Positions 7,474 through 16,455 of a DNA stretch of 64,000 bases are shown piece after piece (the first letter of the stretch is position 1; every line of letters begins with the position of its first letter). Source of the DNA: Deltaproteobacteria bacterium (lineage in GTDB: Bacteria > Desulfobacterota > Desulfobulbia > Desulfobulbales > Desulfurivibrionaceae); contig JAPLJH010000019.1 in the NCBI GenBank assembly GCA_026388695.1, forward strand, positions 1 to 64,000, in the 5' to 3' direction. The position numbers and the translations under genes are program-made. The notes under the pieces are model-generated. The model did not search any database. It saw only the letters and a program-made list of their open reading frames with translations, and was not told where the DNA came from.

Positions 7474-8907
7474 CTATTCCGTGACTGCCGATCTCCCTAT
7501 CTGGCCTGCACTAGCCAGTAACCGCAAGCGCGCAGAACGCCAGTCGGCCAAACAGCGAATGCGCTGATTTTGTGCATCGGACAGGGCTCCTTGCGTATTC
7601 AGGAGTTCGATGATATCCGCAGCTCCTTTATCGTACTTGCGCTGGGAAACAACCAGCGCTTTTTGGGCGGCCTCAAGCAGAATCGCGGAAGCGTCCAGAT
7701 TCTGGAGGGCGGAGGTGGCATCGGCGTGCGCTTTGATTAATTCCATGGCAATCTGGTGTTCGGTGTCGGCGAGGGCCGCTTCTTTTTGCTCGACCTGGGC
7801 CTGGGCGCCTCTAACCTTATAGGTGGTAGAAAATCCCTCAAAAATTGGAATCGACAGCGCAAGCCCCATGGTGGTTTCCTGTGCTTCGATCGAGGTCACT
7901 GCTTCACCTGGACGGGTATTCTGATAATAGTTGGTGGAAAAGTTCAGGGTAGGCATCCCGGCGGAGCGGGCAACGGTTACCCGCTTTTTCGCTGCCTCAA
8001 GTTGGTTTTTTGCCGCAAGAATGGCGGGATGATTTTTCTGGGTTTCTTCCAGCCACTGGCTCAAGGCCTTGCCATTCTCTCCCGCACTCTCACCCAGATC
8101 TTCCGGCAGTGATACTACAGTATTTGCCGGTATGCCGAGGATATATCCCAGCACTGACCGTGCCTTTTCGTATTCACCCAGGGCACGATTCTTTTCCAGT
8201 GAAGATTTGGCCAGGGCGGTTGTCGCCTGCAGCGTATCCGACTGGCTGCTCGCCCCTTTTTCTTCACGCAGTTTAGCGGAATGCAGGGTATTGCCAGCGA
8301 TTTCCTCGCTGGTCGTTTTGGCCTTGAGAGTTGCGCCTGCGGTTACCGCATCAAAATAGGCCTGGATTACCGAAGACAAGGCCTTTTGCAAGGTGCCGTT
8401 ATGGGTGGCCATGGCCGCCGCCAGCAAACTTTCGGCAGCCTGATGGTTGGCCGCTCGGCCGCCAAAATCAAAGATCCGCCAGGTCAAGCCCCCTTGGGCG
8501 GTATTTCGGTTGATGTTGCTGGATGGATATCGGGAATCCGAATACCGGATCCGATCACTGGTCCGGCTCAACGAACCGGTCAGAGCAGGCAGATATGTGG
8601 CGCGTGCTTCCCCCACCGCACCTGCTTGAATTTTGATGTCTGCCCAGGTGGATCTGATTTGCGGATTGTTGCATAGCGCCAGATCCACCGCCTCGCCCAA
8701 GGCGAGAGGGTGGGAAAAATCTTTCTGTATCGAGCATGGAATCGGGGCGGTGTCCCCCGGCAGGATCACGCCTTGCTCAACCACCTCGGGCATGGTGAGC
8801 AAGGGGTCGGTAAAGGGATAGATGGGGTCGAAAGCCAGGGCGAAGTTTGGCCAGCTCAAACCAGCGACAAGGATTACGGCGCCTGTTCGGAGGAGTTTAG
8901 CGCTCAT
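7474..8907 (-). CDS. TolC-family outer membrane factor of a type I secretion system
   Basis: It forms the trimeric outer membrane and periplasmic tunnel through which the substrate leaves the cell. The 477-residue product has an N-terminal signal peptide (cleavage likely after NFALA, about residue 25). Two OEP repeats follow, with long coiled-coil helices; the first contains LALGEAVDLALCNNPQIR and the second ends near DIIELLNTQGALSDAQNQR. Its start overlaps the end of the HlyD gene by 11 bp, so the two are translationally coupled. It is the last transport gene of the operon. Confidence 0.9.
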   Translation of the reverse strand: MSAKLLRTGAVILVAGLSWPNFALAFDPIYPFTDPLLTMPEVVEQGVILPGDTAPIPCSIQKDFSHPLALGEAVDLALCNNPQIRSTWADIKIQAGAVGEARATYLPALTGSLSRTSDRIRYSDSRYPSSNINRNTAQGGLTWRIFDFGGRAANHQAAESLLAAAMATHNGTLQKALSSVIQAYFDAVTAGATLKAKTTSEEIAGNTLHSAKLREEKGASSQSDTLQATTALAKSSLEKNRALGEYEKARSVLGYILGIPANTVVSLPEDLGESAGENGKALSQWLEETQKNHPAILAAKNQLEAAKKRVTVARSAGMPTLNFSTNYYQNTRPGEAVTSIEAQETTMGLALSIPIFEGFSTTYKVRGAQAQVEQKEAALADTEHQIAMELIKAHADATSALQNLDASAILLEAAQKALVVSQRKYDKGAADIIELLNTQGALSDAQNQRIRCLADWRSARLRLLASAGQIGRSAVTE

Positions 8908-10240
8908 TGAGACTCTCTTTTGCGTGCTGGAGGAGCGGACTCAAAACGTATTCAATCACTCGGCGCGTACCTGTTTTGATTTCCACATTGACGGACATGC
9001 CCGCACTCAACGGCATATCCTCGCCCTTAACAGAAATTGAGGATTTATCCAGGGCAATGATGACCGAATAGAGCAAACCTTTTTTCTCATCCTTGATGGC
9101 ATCGCGCGACACATGCAAGACGCGGGCGGGAATGGTGCCGTACTTGGTGTACTCAAAGGCCGCAATCTTGACGGCTGCGGTTTGACCTTCCTCCACAAAG
9201 CCAATATCCTTGTTTTCCAACATGGCTTCGACGATGAGATGATCCTCGTTGGGGACAATCTTCATCAACGGTTGCGCCGCAGGCACAACCCCGCCAACGG
9301 TAAAGACAGTCAACTGCTGTACCGTGCCATCCACCGGCGAGGTAAGTTTGAGCAGTTTACTGCGGGTTTCTGTCCGCATGGCATCCTGCCTGCCAGCTCC
9401 TACAATCCTGTCACCTTCTGCCTGAGCGTCAAAGGCGGCGCGCCTGGTTTCGGCAATCAAGGCAGCCCGCGTATTTTTCGCCTCGGTCAATTGCCCTTCA
9501 AGATCAACCCGCGCTTGCTCTTTTTCAAGATATGCATGCATGGAAACGTCATGATTTTGGGCAAGCTCCCTGTAATCCGAAGCCCGTTGGGTCGCCAGCG
9601 GCAAGGCAGAGGAATACCTGGTTATCGCCCCTTCGAGGCGTTGAAGTTTCGTCATAAAATCCTGGTATTGACCATTCAGGTGCCCTTGAGCCTCCTGAAG
9701 TTTTTCCACCGGAACACCGTCAATGGGCGCGAGTTTTGGTGGCTTACGGCTGTCAACCGCCTCGATCATCGCTCGCGATCGGGCGATTTGGAGAGTCGCT
9801 TCCGTGACACTGCTCATCGCCTTGCCGTACTCTGCATCTGCTGCGCTGGCATCCAGCTCGATCAACACCTCGCCTTCTTTGACCGCCTGTCCTTCCTCAA
9901 CGTACAGCGCCTTGACGCTGGCCACTTCAACCGAGGCAATGGTTTTGGTGCGTTCGCTGGGGATAATTTCACCGGTGGCGTTGACCACGATATCCATGCG
10001 GCCAAAGATCGCCCAGAGCAGCACAAAGGCAACCAACGCCATCAGAATCTTCGCGGTTATCCGCAGGCTAGGCGAAACCGGTCTTTCCTGCAAGGAGAGA
10101 GCGGCGGGCAAGAATTCCGCCTCGTCCTCCTTGAAGAGATTCCCTCCCAGTTGATCCCGCTCTTTCCAGAAACGGCCAAAAACTTGCCGATAATGACGCA
10201 GCAAGAACGCATAGGCCTCCAGCTTGTGTTTGAGACTCAT
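8897..10240 (-). CDS. HlyD-family periplasmic adaptor of a type I secretion system
   Basis: The adaptor links the inner-membrane ABC exporter to the TolC tunnel. The 447-residue product has a cytoplasmic N-terminus, one membrane segment (about residues 62-82), a lipoyl/barrel-sandwich half-motif (VEEGQAVKEGEVLIELD), a long alpha-hairpin, and a second barrel half (LTSPVDGTVQQL) followed by the C-terminal beta domain. The start overlaps the ABC transporter stop by 4 bp (ATGA). Confidence 0.93.
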   Translation of the reverse strand: MSLKHKLEAYAFLLRHYRQVFGRFWKERDQLGGNLFKEDEAEFLPAALSLQERPVSPSLRITAKILMALVAFVLLWAIFGRMDIVVNATGEIIPSERTKTIASVEVASVKALYVEEGQAVKEGEVLIELDASAADAEYGKAMSSVTEATLQIARSRAMIEAVDSRKPPKLAPIDGVPVEKLQEAQGHLNGQYQDFMTKLQRLEGAITRYSSALPLATQRASDYRELAQNHDVSMHAYLEKEQARVDLEGQLTEAKNTRAALIAETRRAAFDAQAEGDRIVGAGRQDAMRTETRSKLLKLTSPVDGTVQQLTVFTVGGVVPAAQPLMKIVPNEDHLIVEAMLENKDIGFVEEGQTAAVKIAAFEYTKYGTIPARVLHVSRDAIKDEKKGLLYSVIIALDKSSISVKGEDMPLSAGMSVNVEIKTGTRRVIEYVLSPLLQHAKESLNER

Positions 10241-12378
10241 CCTTCCACCACCTGTGCTGTACTTGCGCCAAGTTGCAATTGGTTCAAGTGTGCATAAATT
10301 CCGTTCGGTATCGCAAGCAATTCGTCATGCGAGCCTTCCTCAACAATTTGCCCCCGATCCATAACAAAGATGCGGTTGGCATCCCGCACCGCAGAAAGAC
10401 GATGGGCAATAATCAGCACCGTCCTACCCGCACAAATTTTGCGCATATTCTCCTGGATGATTCTTTCCGATTCATAGTCCAGGGCACTGGTGGCTTCGTC
10501 AAAGATCAGGATCCGCGGGTTGGAGATGAGCGCCCGGGCAATGGCGATCCTTTGCCGTTGCCCGCCGGAGAGCCCGGTGCCATGCTCTCCCACCTTGGAA
10601 TCATACCCTTCCGGCAACTCGCAGATGAACTCATGCGCGCCGGCCAGTTTCGCTGCTTCGATAATAACCTCAATGGGCAAGGCGGGATTGGCCAAGGCGA
10701 TGTTGTCGCGGATGGTGCCGGTGAAAAGCACATTTTCCTGCAAAACTATACCCAATTGGTGGCGCAGCGAGGTGGTATCGATAATGGAAATATCCTGGCC
10801 ATCAATGAGAACCCGGCCTCGATCCGGGACATACAACCGTTGCATGAGCCGGGTCAGGGTGCTCTTGCCTGAGCCGGAGCGGCCGACAATGCCGATCACT
10901 TCACCGGGGGCGATCTTGAGATTGACCTCCCGAATGACGTCTGGATTATCGGGCCGGTAGCGGAAGGAGACCTGGTCGAACTCGATGGCGCCTTCCAACC
11001 GGGGAATCCTCGTTTTTTGGCCCACTACTTCCATCGGTGCGTTGAGGATGTCCCCCAGGCGCTCCATGGAAACCCCTACCTGCTGGAAACTATTCCATAA
11101 CTGGGCAATGCGCAAAATTGGCTCGGTGAGCCGACCCGAGAGCATGTTAAAGGCTATCAACTGCCCCACCGTCAAATTACCCTCCACAACGAGACCTGCA
11201 CCAACCCAGAGAAGGGCCACGGTCACAAGCTTACTCACCATGGTTACCCCACTATTGGCAATGGTGCCGACGTTGGTTGCGTCCAACCCTGCGGAGACAT
11301 AGGTGGAGAGTTGTTTTTCCCAGTTATCGATCCAGCGCGGTTCCACGGCCATAGATTTGACCGTGTCGATGCCACTGATCGATTCCACCAGGAAGGCCTG
11401 ATTTTTAGCGCCGGTGTCGAATTTTTCTTTCAAGCGGGAGCGCAGGATCGGCGTAATTCCCACGGCTAAAAGGACATAGAGGGGGATGGAGATTACGACG
11501 ATGAGGGTAAGCAGCTTGCTGTACCAGAGCATGACGAAGATAAAGACAAACGAGAAGAACAGATCCAGGACCAGGGTGAGTGCATTGCCGGTGAGGAAGG
11601 AGCGGATATTTTCCAGCTCCCGGATGCGGGCCACCGAGTCACCAACCCGCCGGGCCTGAAAATAGGCAATCGGCAGGGCGAGCAGATGTCGAAAGAGTCT
11701 TGCCCCGAGTTCGACATCGATCTTGCTGCTGGTTCTGGCAAAAACCCAGGTACGAATGGCCGTAAGAATGACTTCAAAGAGGGTTGCCGCTAATAGCCCA
11801 ATGGCAATGACATTGAGTGTTTTCATGGCATGGTTGACCAAAACCTTGTCCATTACCACCTGAAAGGCCAGGGGGGTCGCCAGGCCGATGAGCTGGAGGA
11901 CAAAGGAGATCACCAGGATTTCGCCAAACAGTTTCCGGTATTTGACGATGGCCGGAATAAACCAGCTGAAGTCGAACTTGGTGAGGTCTCTCAGGTAGGT
12001 TGCCTTGGAAGTACAGAAAATAAATTGCCCGGACCATTGCTTCATGAATTCCTGCAGGTCCAAGACCTGGGGGGTAGGGTTGCCGGGCTGCTGGGTGATC
12101 ATTTTGGGCCGAGTTTTATCGCCGCCTTCATAGCCGAACTTGACGGCGATAAAATAATTTCCCTGTTTATCGATGGCAATGGCCGGCAGAGGCGCGCGGT
12201 CCAGACGTTCTTCCTCCTGCTCAACGACCTTGGCTGTCATACCAAGGCGCTTAGCAGCCAAGAGAATGGTTTCCGTCGTAAAAGGCTTTAGCCCGAACTC
12301 ATGCCGCAATTGCGCTTCATCAGCGGCAATGCCATGGTGCCTGGCAATCATCAACAACGACAGTAGTCCTAAATCCAT
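10237..12378 (-). CDS. HlyB-type ABC exporter with inactive C39-like domain
   Basis: This ATP-driven inner-membrane exporter powers type I secretion. The 713-residue product has three parts. The N-terminal C39-like domain (about residues 1-125) lacks the catalytic Cys, as in HlyB, so it should bind rather than cleave substrates. A six-helix exporter domain spans about residues 150-430. The nucleotide-binding domain has Walker A GRSGSGKST, signature LSGGQRQR, Walker B ILIFDEATSALD and the switch His in IIAHRLS. The ATG at 12378 follows a GAGGGA site. It is the first gene of the export operon. Confidence 0.94.
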   Translation of the reverse strand: MDLGLLSLLMIARHHGIAADEAQLRHEFGLKPFTTETILLAAKRLGMTAKVVEQEEERLDRAPLPAIAIDKQGNYFIAVKFGYEGGDKTRPKMITQQPGNPTPQVLDLQEFMKQWSGQFIFCTSKATYLRDLTKFDFSWFIPAIVKYRKLFGEILVISFVLQLIGLATPLAFQVVMDKVLVNHAMKTLNVIAIGLLAATLFEVILTAIRTWVFARTSSKIDVELGARLFRHLLALPIAYFQARRVGDSVARIRELENIRSFLTGNALTLVLDLFFSFVFIFVMLWYSKLLTLIVVISIPLYVLLAVGITPILRSRLKEKFDTGAKNQAFLVESISGIDTVKSMAVEPRWIDNWEKQLSTYVSAGLDATNVGTIANSGVTMVSKLVTVALLWVGAGLVVEGNLTVGQLIAFNMLSGRLTEPILRIAQLWNSFQQVGVSMERLGDILNAPMEVVGQKTRIPRLEGAIEFDQVSFRYRPDNPDVIREVNLKIAPGEVIGIVGRSGSGKSTLTRLMQRLYVPDRGRVLIDGQDISIIDTTSLRHQLGIVLQENVLFTGTIRDNIALANPALPIEVIIEAAKLAGAHEFICELPEGYDSKVGEHGTGLSGGQRQRIAIARALISNPRILIFDEATSALDYESERIIQENMRKICAGRTVLIIAHRLSAVRDANRIFVMDRGQIVEEGSHDELLAIPNGIYAHLNQLQLGASTAQVVEG

Positions 12379-12578
12379 TTATCCCTCACTCCCCGTATCT
12401 GCTCGATTTCCCGTTGTTCAAATTCCCGCAACACCTTAAAAATCCCCAAAAAGCTTGTCATGGGGATAACCGCCTGAAACAGGCCGAAAAATTTATCTTC
12501 TTTTTATCCTCTTGGGGGCATACAATAAACACATTCTTTTTCTCTGCCACATTTTTTTTTCACCCCCGAGGAGGACTC

Positions 12579-13724
12579 ATGTTTGATTTCACCTTTCACA
12601 ACCCGACCAAGATCATCTTCGGTGCAGACAAGGAATCCTTAATCGGCGCGGAACTAAAAGCCGCCGGAATCACCAAGGTGCTGTTGGTCTATGGCCGAAA
12701 CTCGGTGATCACAAGCGGTCTGCTGGACCGGGTCATGGCCAGCCTCAAAGCCAGCGATATCGGTTGCATCCAGTTTGGCGGGGTGGATTCCAACCCACTC
12801 CTATCGCACACCAGGGAAGGCGTGGCCCTGGCCAAGCAAGACAAGGTCGAGGCGATCCTGGCGGTGGGCGGCGGTTCGGTGCTGGACGAGGCCAAGGCCA
12901 TCGCGGTGGGCGCTTTGTGCGACGAGGATGTCTGGCAGTTCTTCGTCGGCAAGGAGGTGGAGCGCGCCCTGCCCATTTTCACCATCCTGACCCTGGCCGC
13001 CACCGGTAGCGAGATGAACGGCAACTCGGTGGTCACCAATGCGGAAACCAAGCAGAAATACAACATCGGCTCCGCCCACGTCTACCCAAGGGTCTCCATC
13101 CTCAACCCGAAGCTGACCCATTCCGTGCCCCTGAATTACACGGCCTACAGCGCGGTGGACGCCATCGCCCATGTGCTTGAGGGCTATTTTACCAAGCAGC
13201 CAGGCACCCATCTCCAGGACCGGCTGGTGGAAGGGATCGTCAAAACGGTGATCGAAACCACCGACCTGATCATGGCCGAACCCACTCATGCCAAGGCCCG
13301 CGCCTCCTTTATGTGGACCGCCACCCTGGCCCTCAACGGCCTGACCCCGGCCGGCATCGGCCCATACAGCTTTCCCAACCACATGATCGAGCATGCCATG
13401 AGCGCCATCTACAACATCCCGCACGGGGCCGGGCTGTCCATTGTCATGCCGGCCTGGATGAAGTGGTATCTGCCAAAAAATCCCAGCCAGTTTGCAAGGT
13501 TTGCCAAGGAGATTTTCGGGCTGAATTCCGGCGAGGCTGGGATTGCGGCTTTGGAGCAGTGGTTTGTTGCGATCAAGTCGCCGGTGCGCTTGGCTGAGGT
13601 GGGGATTCCCGCCACGGACATCGGGGCCATCGCGGAAAACGCCGAGGGGTTGGCCAGACAATGGGGGATTGGTGGGCTCTACCCCAAGGAAACCATTACC
13701 GAGATTTTGCGGCTGGCGGTGTAA
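12579..13724 (+). CDS. Iron-containing alcohol dehydrogenase (BDH/YqhD type)
   Basis: It reduces aldehydes or ketones to alcohols with NAD(P)H in the cytoplasm. The 381-residue product has the group III nucleotide-binding motif GGGSVLDEAK (about residues 94-103). Metal ligands are visible in SAVDAIAHVLE (Asp and His) and in HMIEHAMSAIYNIPHGAGL (two His). The frame is open upstream, but the ATG at 12579 follows a strong GAGGAGGA site and begins the family-like MFDFTFHNPTKIIFG. It is transcribed divergently from the secretion operon; the 200 bp between them probably hold both promoters. Confidence 0.92.
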   Translation: MFDFTFHNPTKIIFGADKESLIGAELKAAGITKVLLVYGRNSVITSGLLDRVMASLKASDIGCIQFGGVDSNPLLSHTREGVALAKQDKVEAILAVGGGSVLDEAKAIAVGALCDEDVWQFFVGKEVERALPIFTILTLAATGSEMNGNSVVTNAETKQKYNIGSAHVYPRVSILNPKLTHSVPLNYTAYSAVDAIAHVLEGYFTKQPGTHLQDRLVEGIVKTVIETTDLIMAEPTHAKARASFMWTATLALNGLTPAGIGPYSFPNHMIEHAMSAIYNIPHGAGLSIVMPAWMKWYLPKNPSQFARFAKEIFGLNSGEAGIAALEQWFVAIKSPVRLAEVGIPATDIGAIAENAEGLARQWGIGGLYPKETITEILRLAV

Positions 13725-13733
13725 TTCCCGCCC

Positions 13734-15419
13734 CTAGATAAAAAACACGGCGTGCTGCTGGCGTTGATGCCCGGCAATGTGCTCCTGTTCCGGAAGAAAG
13801 CAGACATAGCCACTCATGGGCGACTCACCTTCGGGCAGGCCCTCCGCCAAGCCCACGGTCTTGAGCAGCGGACCAGAGAACCGAGCAAAGATTCCCCGCT
13901 TGAAAAATTCATTCCTGGTCAGCCGAGTATAATGCGGCGGGTTCCCTTCGGGCAGATGGTGCCAAAGATAATCCCTGATCTCCTTGGACGGTTCCGCAAC
14001 AAGACAGGGCGGTAGCAGCCGCTGTCCGCTCACCAGCCAGTCAAATCGCACCAACTCACAAAACAGCTCCCGGTCCGGCCGTGTCTGGGCCAGTTCCACC
14101 AGCATCCGGGTCATCAGCTCCTGGGTTTTCGCCAAGCTGAAAAAATCCGCCCCCTGGCAGATGCTGAGCAATTGCGCGAAAAAAGCAAAGGGCTCTTCCC
14201 CTGTTTTCCTGACGTACTCCAAGGTATTACGAAAAAACCGGTTGTTGTAAAAAGCCTCCAGGCACTCGCCCAGCCAGTACAAACGGCGCAGGTTCGCATG
14301 GTCCAGCCAGCGGGTGGCCAACACCGAATAAGGCGGCGTGTTTGAACTGACAAGGCCAAACTCGTCTGCGGCCCGACTGATCGCGGTGCCGGGCAGAACC
14401 TTGAGCAACCCCATCTGGAGATGGTGGGGCGCCATACCATATGCCTCGTTCAGCGAGACACGGAAGGTCTCCTCCGTTTCGCAGGGAAGCCCGAGAATTA
14501 GGTCAAGATGCAGGTGGATATTGCCCAAAGCCACCAGCCGGCGGATGCTCTCCCCGGCCTTGGCCAGATCCATCTTCCTATTTACCGCAGCCAGGGTGGC
14601 TGGGTTGGTGGATTGTAGGCCGATCTCGAACTGGAAGCGGCCCTGAGGAACATCGGCCAGGAAGACCAATATCTCTTCGCTGAACAGATCCGGGGCGATC
14701 TCGAAATGAAAGAGGGTCTCCCCCGGTTGAGCGAGGAGCCAGCGCCAGATGGCCAGGGAGCGCTCGGGCAAGGCATTGAAGGTCCGGTCCACAAAACGGA
14801 TGATCTTGGGGCCATGGCTAATGATTTGGGCCAGCTCCCGCTCCACCTCGGCCAACTCCCGGTAGCGCACCCCCTGCCCCACCGAGGAGAGGCAGTAGCT
14901 GCACGAAAACGGGCAGCCCCGGGATGATTCGTAGTAGATATTGCGGTTTTCCAAGTGGGCCGCGAAATCGGGTTCCCGGTACGGCATGGCAAACGGAGGG
15001 GCGCTGGCGGCCAGATACTCGGCCTGTAGGCTTCCCGCAGCCAGATCGCGAAAGAAATCATCCCCCAACCCCTCCACCTCGCCCCGAACCACGGTGCAGC
15101 CCGCGGGCAGGCTATCCATCGCCATGAAGGTTGCCTCCGGCCCGCCCAGGATGATCGGCACCTGGGGCAAAGCCAGCCGCAGGTCGGCCACCAGCCGCAT
15201 GGTGTACTCGGCATTCCAGATGTACACGGAAAAGCAGATGGCCTGAGGCTGATCGCCGGTGATCCGCACCAGGGTCTGGTAATAGGGATCGTTGATGGTG
15301 AACTGGTGCAGCACCAGGCGGCTTTCCGGCATGGCCTGAGCCAAGACATTGCGCACATGAAACAACGCCGGGCAGGAATGGGAGTAACGGGCATTGAGGG
15401 TGATCAGGCTGATTTGCAT
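13734..15419 (-). CDS. B12-binding radical SAM protein with DUF4080-like C-terminus
   Basis: It has an N-terminal cobalamin-binding fold (about residues 1-130, with ILGGPEAT). The radical SAM barrel that follows has the cluster motif RGCPFSCSYC (CxxxCxxC) at about residues 170-180. A C-terminal extension of about 200 residues fits DUF4080. Members are related to methylthiotransferase- or hopanoid-type enzymes, but the substrate cannot be told. The gene is convergent with the alcohol dehydrogenase, with 9 bp between stops. It is one of several corrinoid-linked genes in the window. Confidence 0.88.
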   Translation of the reverse strand: MQISLITLNARYSHSCPALFHVRNVLAQAMPESRLVLHQFTINDPYYQTLVRITGDQPQAICFSVYIWNAEYTMRLVADLRLALPQVPIILGGPEATFMAMDSLPAGCTVVRGEVEGLGDDFFRDLAAGSLQAEYLAASAPPFAMPYREPDFAAHLENRNIYYESSRGCPFSCSYCLSSVGQGVRYRELAEVERELAQIISHGPKIIRFVDRTFNALPERSLAIWRWLLAQPGETLFHFEIAPDLFSEEILVFLADVPQGRFQFEIGLQSTNPATLAAVNRKMDLAKAGESIRRLVALGNIHLHLDLILGLPCETEETFRVSLNEAYGMAPHHLQMGLLKVLPGTAISRAADEFGLVSSNTPPYSVLATRWLDHANLRRLYWLGECLEAFYNNRFFRNTLEYVRKTGEEPFAFFAQLLSICQGADFFSLAKTQELMTRMLVELAQTRPDRELFCELVRFDWLVSGQRLLPPCLVAEPSKEIRDYLWHHLPEGNPPHYTRLTRNEFFKRGIFARFSGPLLKTVGLAEGLPEGESPMSGYVCFLPEQEHIAGHQRQQHAVFFI

Positions 15420-15539
15420 TGTCTCACCTGCCGGGAGCGGTTAGAGTAGCGGGACACGGACGGTGCCATACTACTGCCTTTTTGCGCTCCCGTCACTGGC
15501 CTGTTTTTTCCTTATCCCTTTAATTGTGCGCCGCCCATT

Positions 15540-16337
15540 ATGCTCCCCTACCCTGAGATCGACCCTGTCCTCCTCCACCTTGGCCCCCTCCAGGTCCGCT
15601 GGTACGGCCTCATGTATGTCCTGGGCTTTATCGCCTCCTATCAGCTGGTCCGCCATCAGATCAAGCGATACAACCTCACCGTACTGGCCAGGCATTTTGA
15701 AAATCTCAACCTGGTGCTGATCCTCAGCCTGGTGCTGGGCGCCCGCTTGGGCTATGTCCTGTTCTACAATCCAAGCTACTATCTGGCAAACCCCCAGGAT
15801 ATCCTGGCCACCTGGCAGGGCGGCATGTCTTTTCACGGGGCGCTGGCCGGCATGCTGCTGGGAGGGCTCATCTTCTGCCGGGTCACCGGCCTACCCTTCT
15901 GGCAAAACGCGGATGTCTATATCATCACCACCCCCATCGGCCTTGGGTTGGGCCGAATCGGCAACTTCATCAACGGCGAGCTCTATGGCCGGATGAGCGA
16001 TGCCCCATGGGCCATGGTCTTTCCCTTGGGCGGGCCGATCCCGCGCCACCCGTCCCAGCTTTACGAAGCGTTTCTCGAAGGGGTCGTGCTCTTCTCCCTG
16101 CTCTGGCTGCTGAAAAACCAATACTGGCAACGGCGCTGGCCCACCGGCTCGCTTCTGGCCCTGTTTCTCCTTTTTTACGGGATATTCCGCACCGTGGTCG
16201 AGCTGTTCCGCCAGCCCGATGCCCAGCTTGGCTTTTTGTTCAATGTGCTGACCATGGGCCAGCTGTTGAGCGGCTTGATGATTGCCACCGCCCTGCTCAT
16301 CCTGCTTCTACGACGAAAATGCGCTGGACCGGCCTGA
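15540..16337 (+). CDS. lgt: Prolipoprotein diacylglyceryl transferase
   Basis: Lgt transfers a diacylglyceryl group from phosphatidylglycerol to the lipobox Cys of prelipoproteins at the inner membrane. The 265-residue protein has seven predicted membrane segments and the Lgt signature GRIGNFINGELYGR (about residues 138-151), plus the essential-region HGALAG (about residues 99-104). Its length is normal. No strong ribosome-binding site precedes the ATG. Lipoproteins that could be substrates occur in this window, including the lipobox proteins at 25144-25911 and 33134-33628. Confidence 0.96.
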   Translation: MLPYPEIDPVLLHLGPLQVRWYGLMYVLGFIASYQLVRHQIKRYNLTVLARHFENLNLVLILSLVLGARLGYVLFYNPSYYLANPQDILATWQGGMSFHGALAGMLLGGLIFCRVTGLPFWQNADVYIITTPIGLGLGRIGNFINGELYGRMSDAPWAMVFPLGGPIPRHPSQLYEAFLEGVVLFSLLWLLKNQYWQRRWPTGSLLALFLLFYGIFRTVVELFRQPDAQLGFLFNVLTMGQLLSGLMIATALLILLLRRKCAGPA

Positions 16338-16341
16338 TCTC

Positions 16342-16370
16342 TTGACGCATAATCTGTAGACGTTTACAGT
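16342..16370 (+). promoter_or_regulatory. Sigma-70-like promoter of the M16 peptidase gene
   Basis: TTGACG (16342-16347), a 17-bp spacer and TACAGT (16365-16370). Transcription from here would begin after the upstream in-frame GTG at 16369, supporting the ATG at 16456 as translation start. Confidence 0.5.
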
Positions 16371-16455
16371 GCTCGGGAGACGAAAAACAACCGATGGAGC
16401 GAGCAAGATAAAATTACGCTTCCAACGCTTGTTACAGCCCCATCGGCCAAAGACC

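Noticed and set aside
9113-10297. Open frame of 394 codons on the plus strand
   Set aside because: Antisense shadow of the HlyD gene with no ribosome-binding site or recognisable fold.
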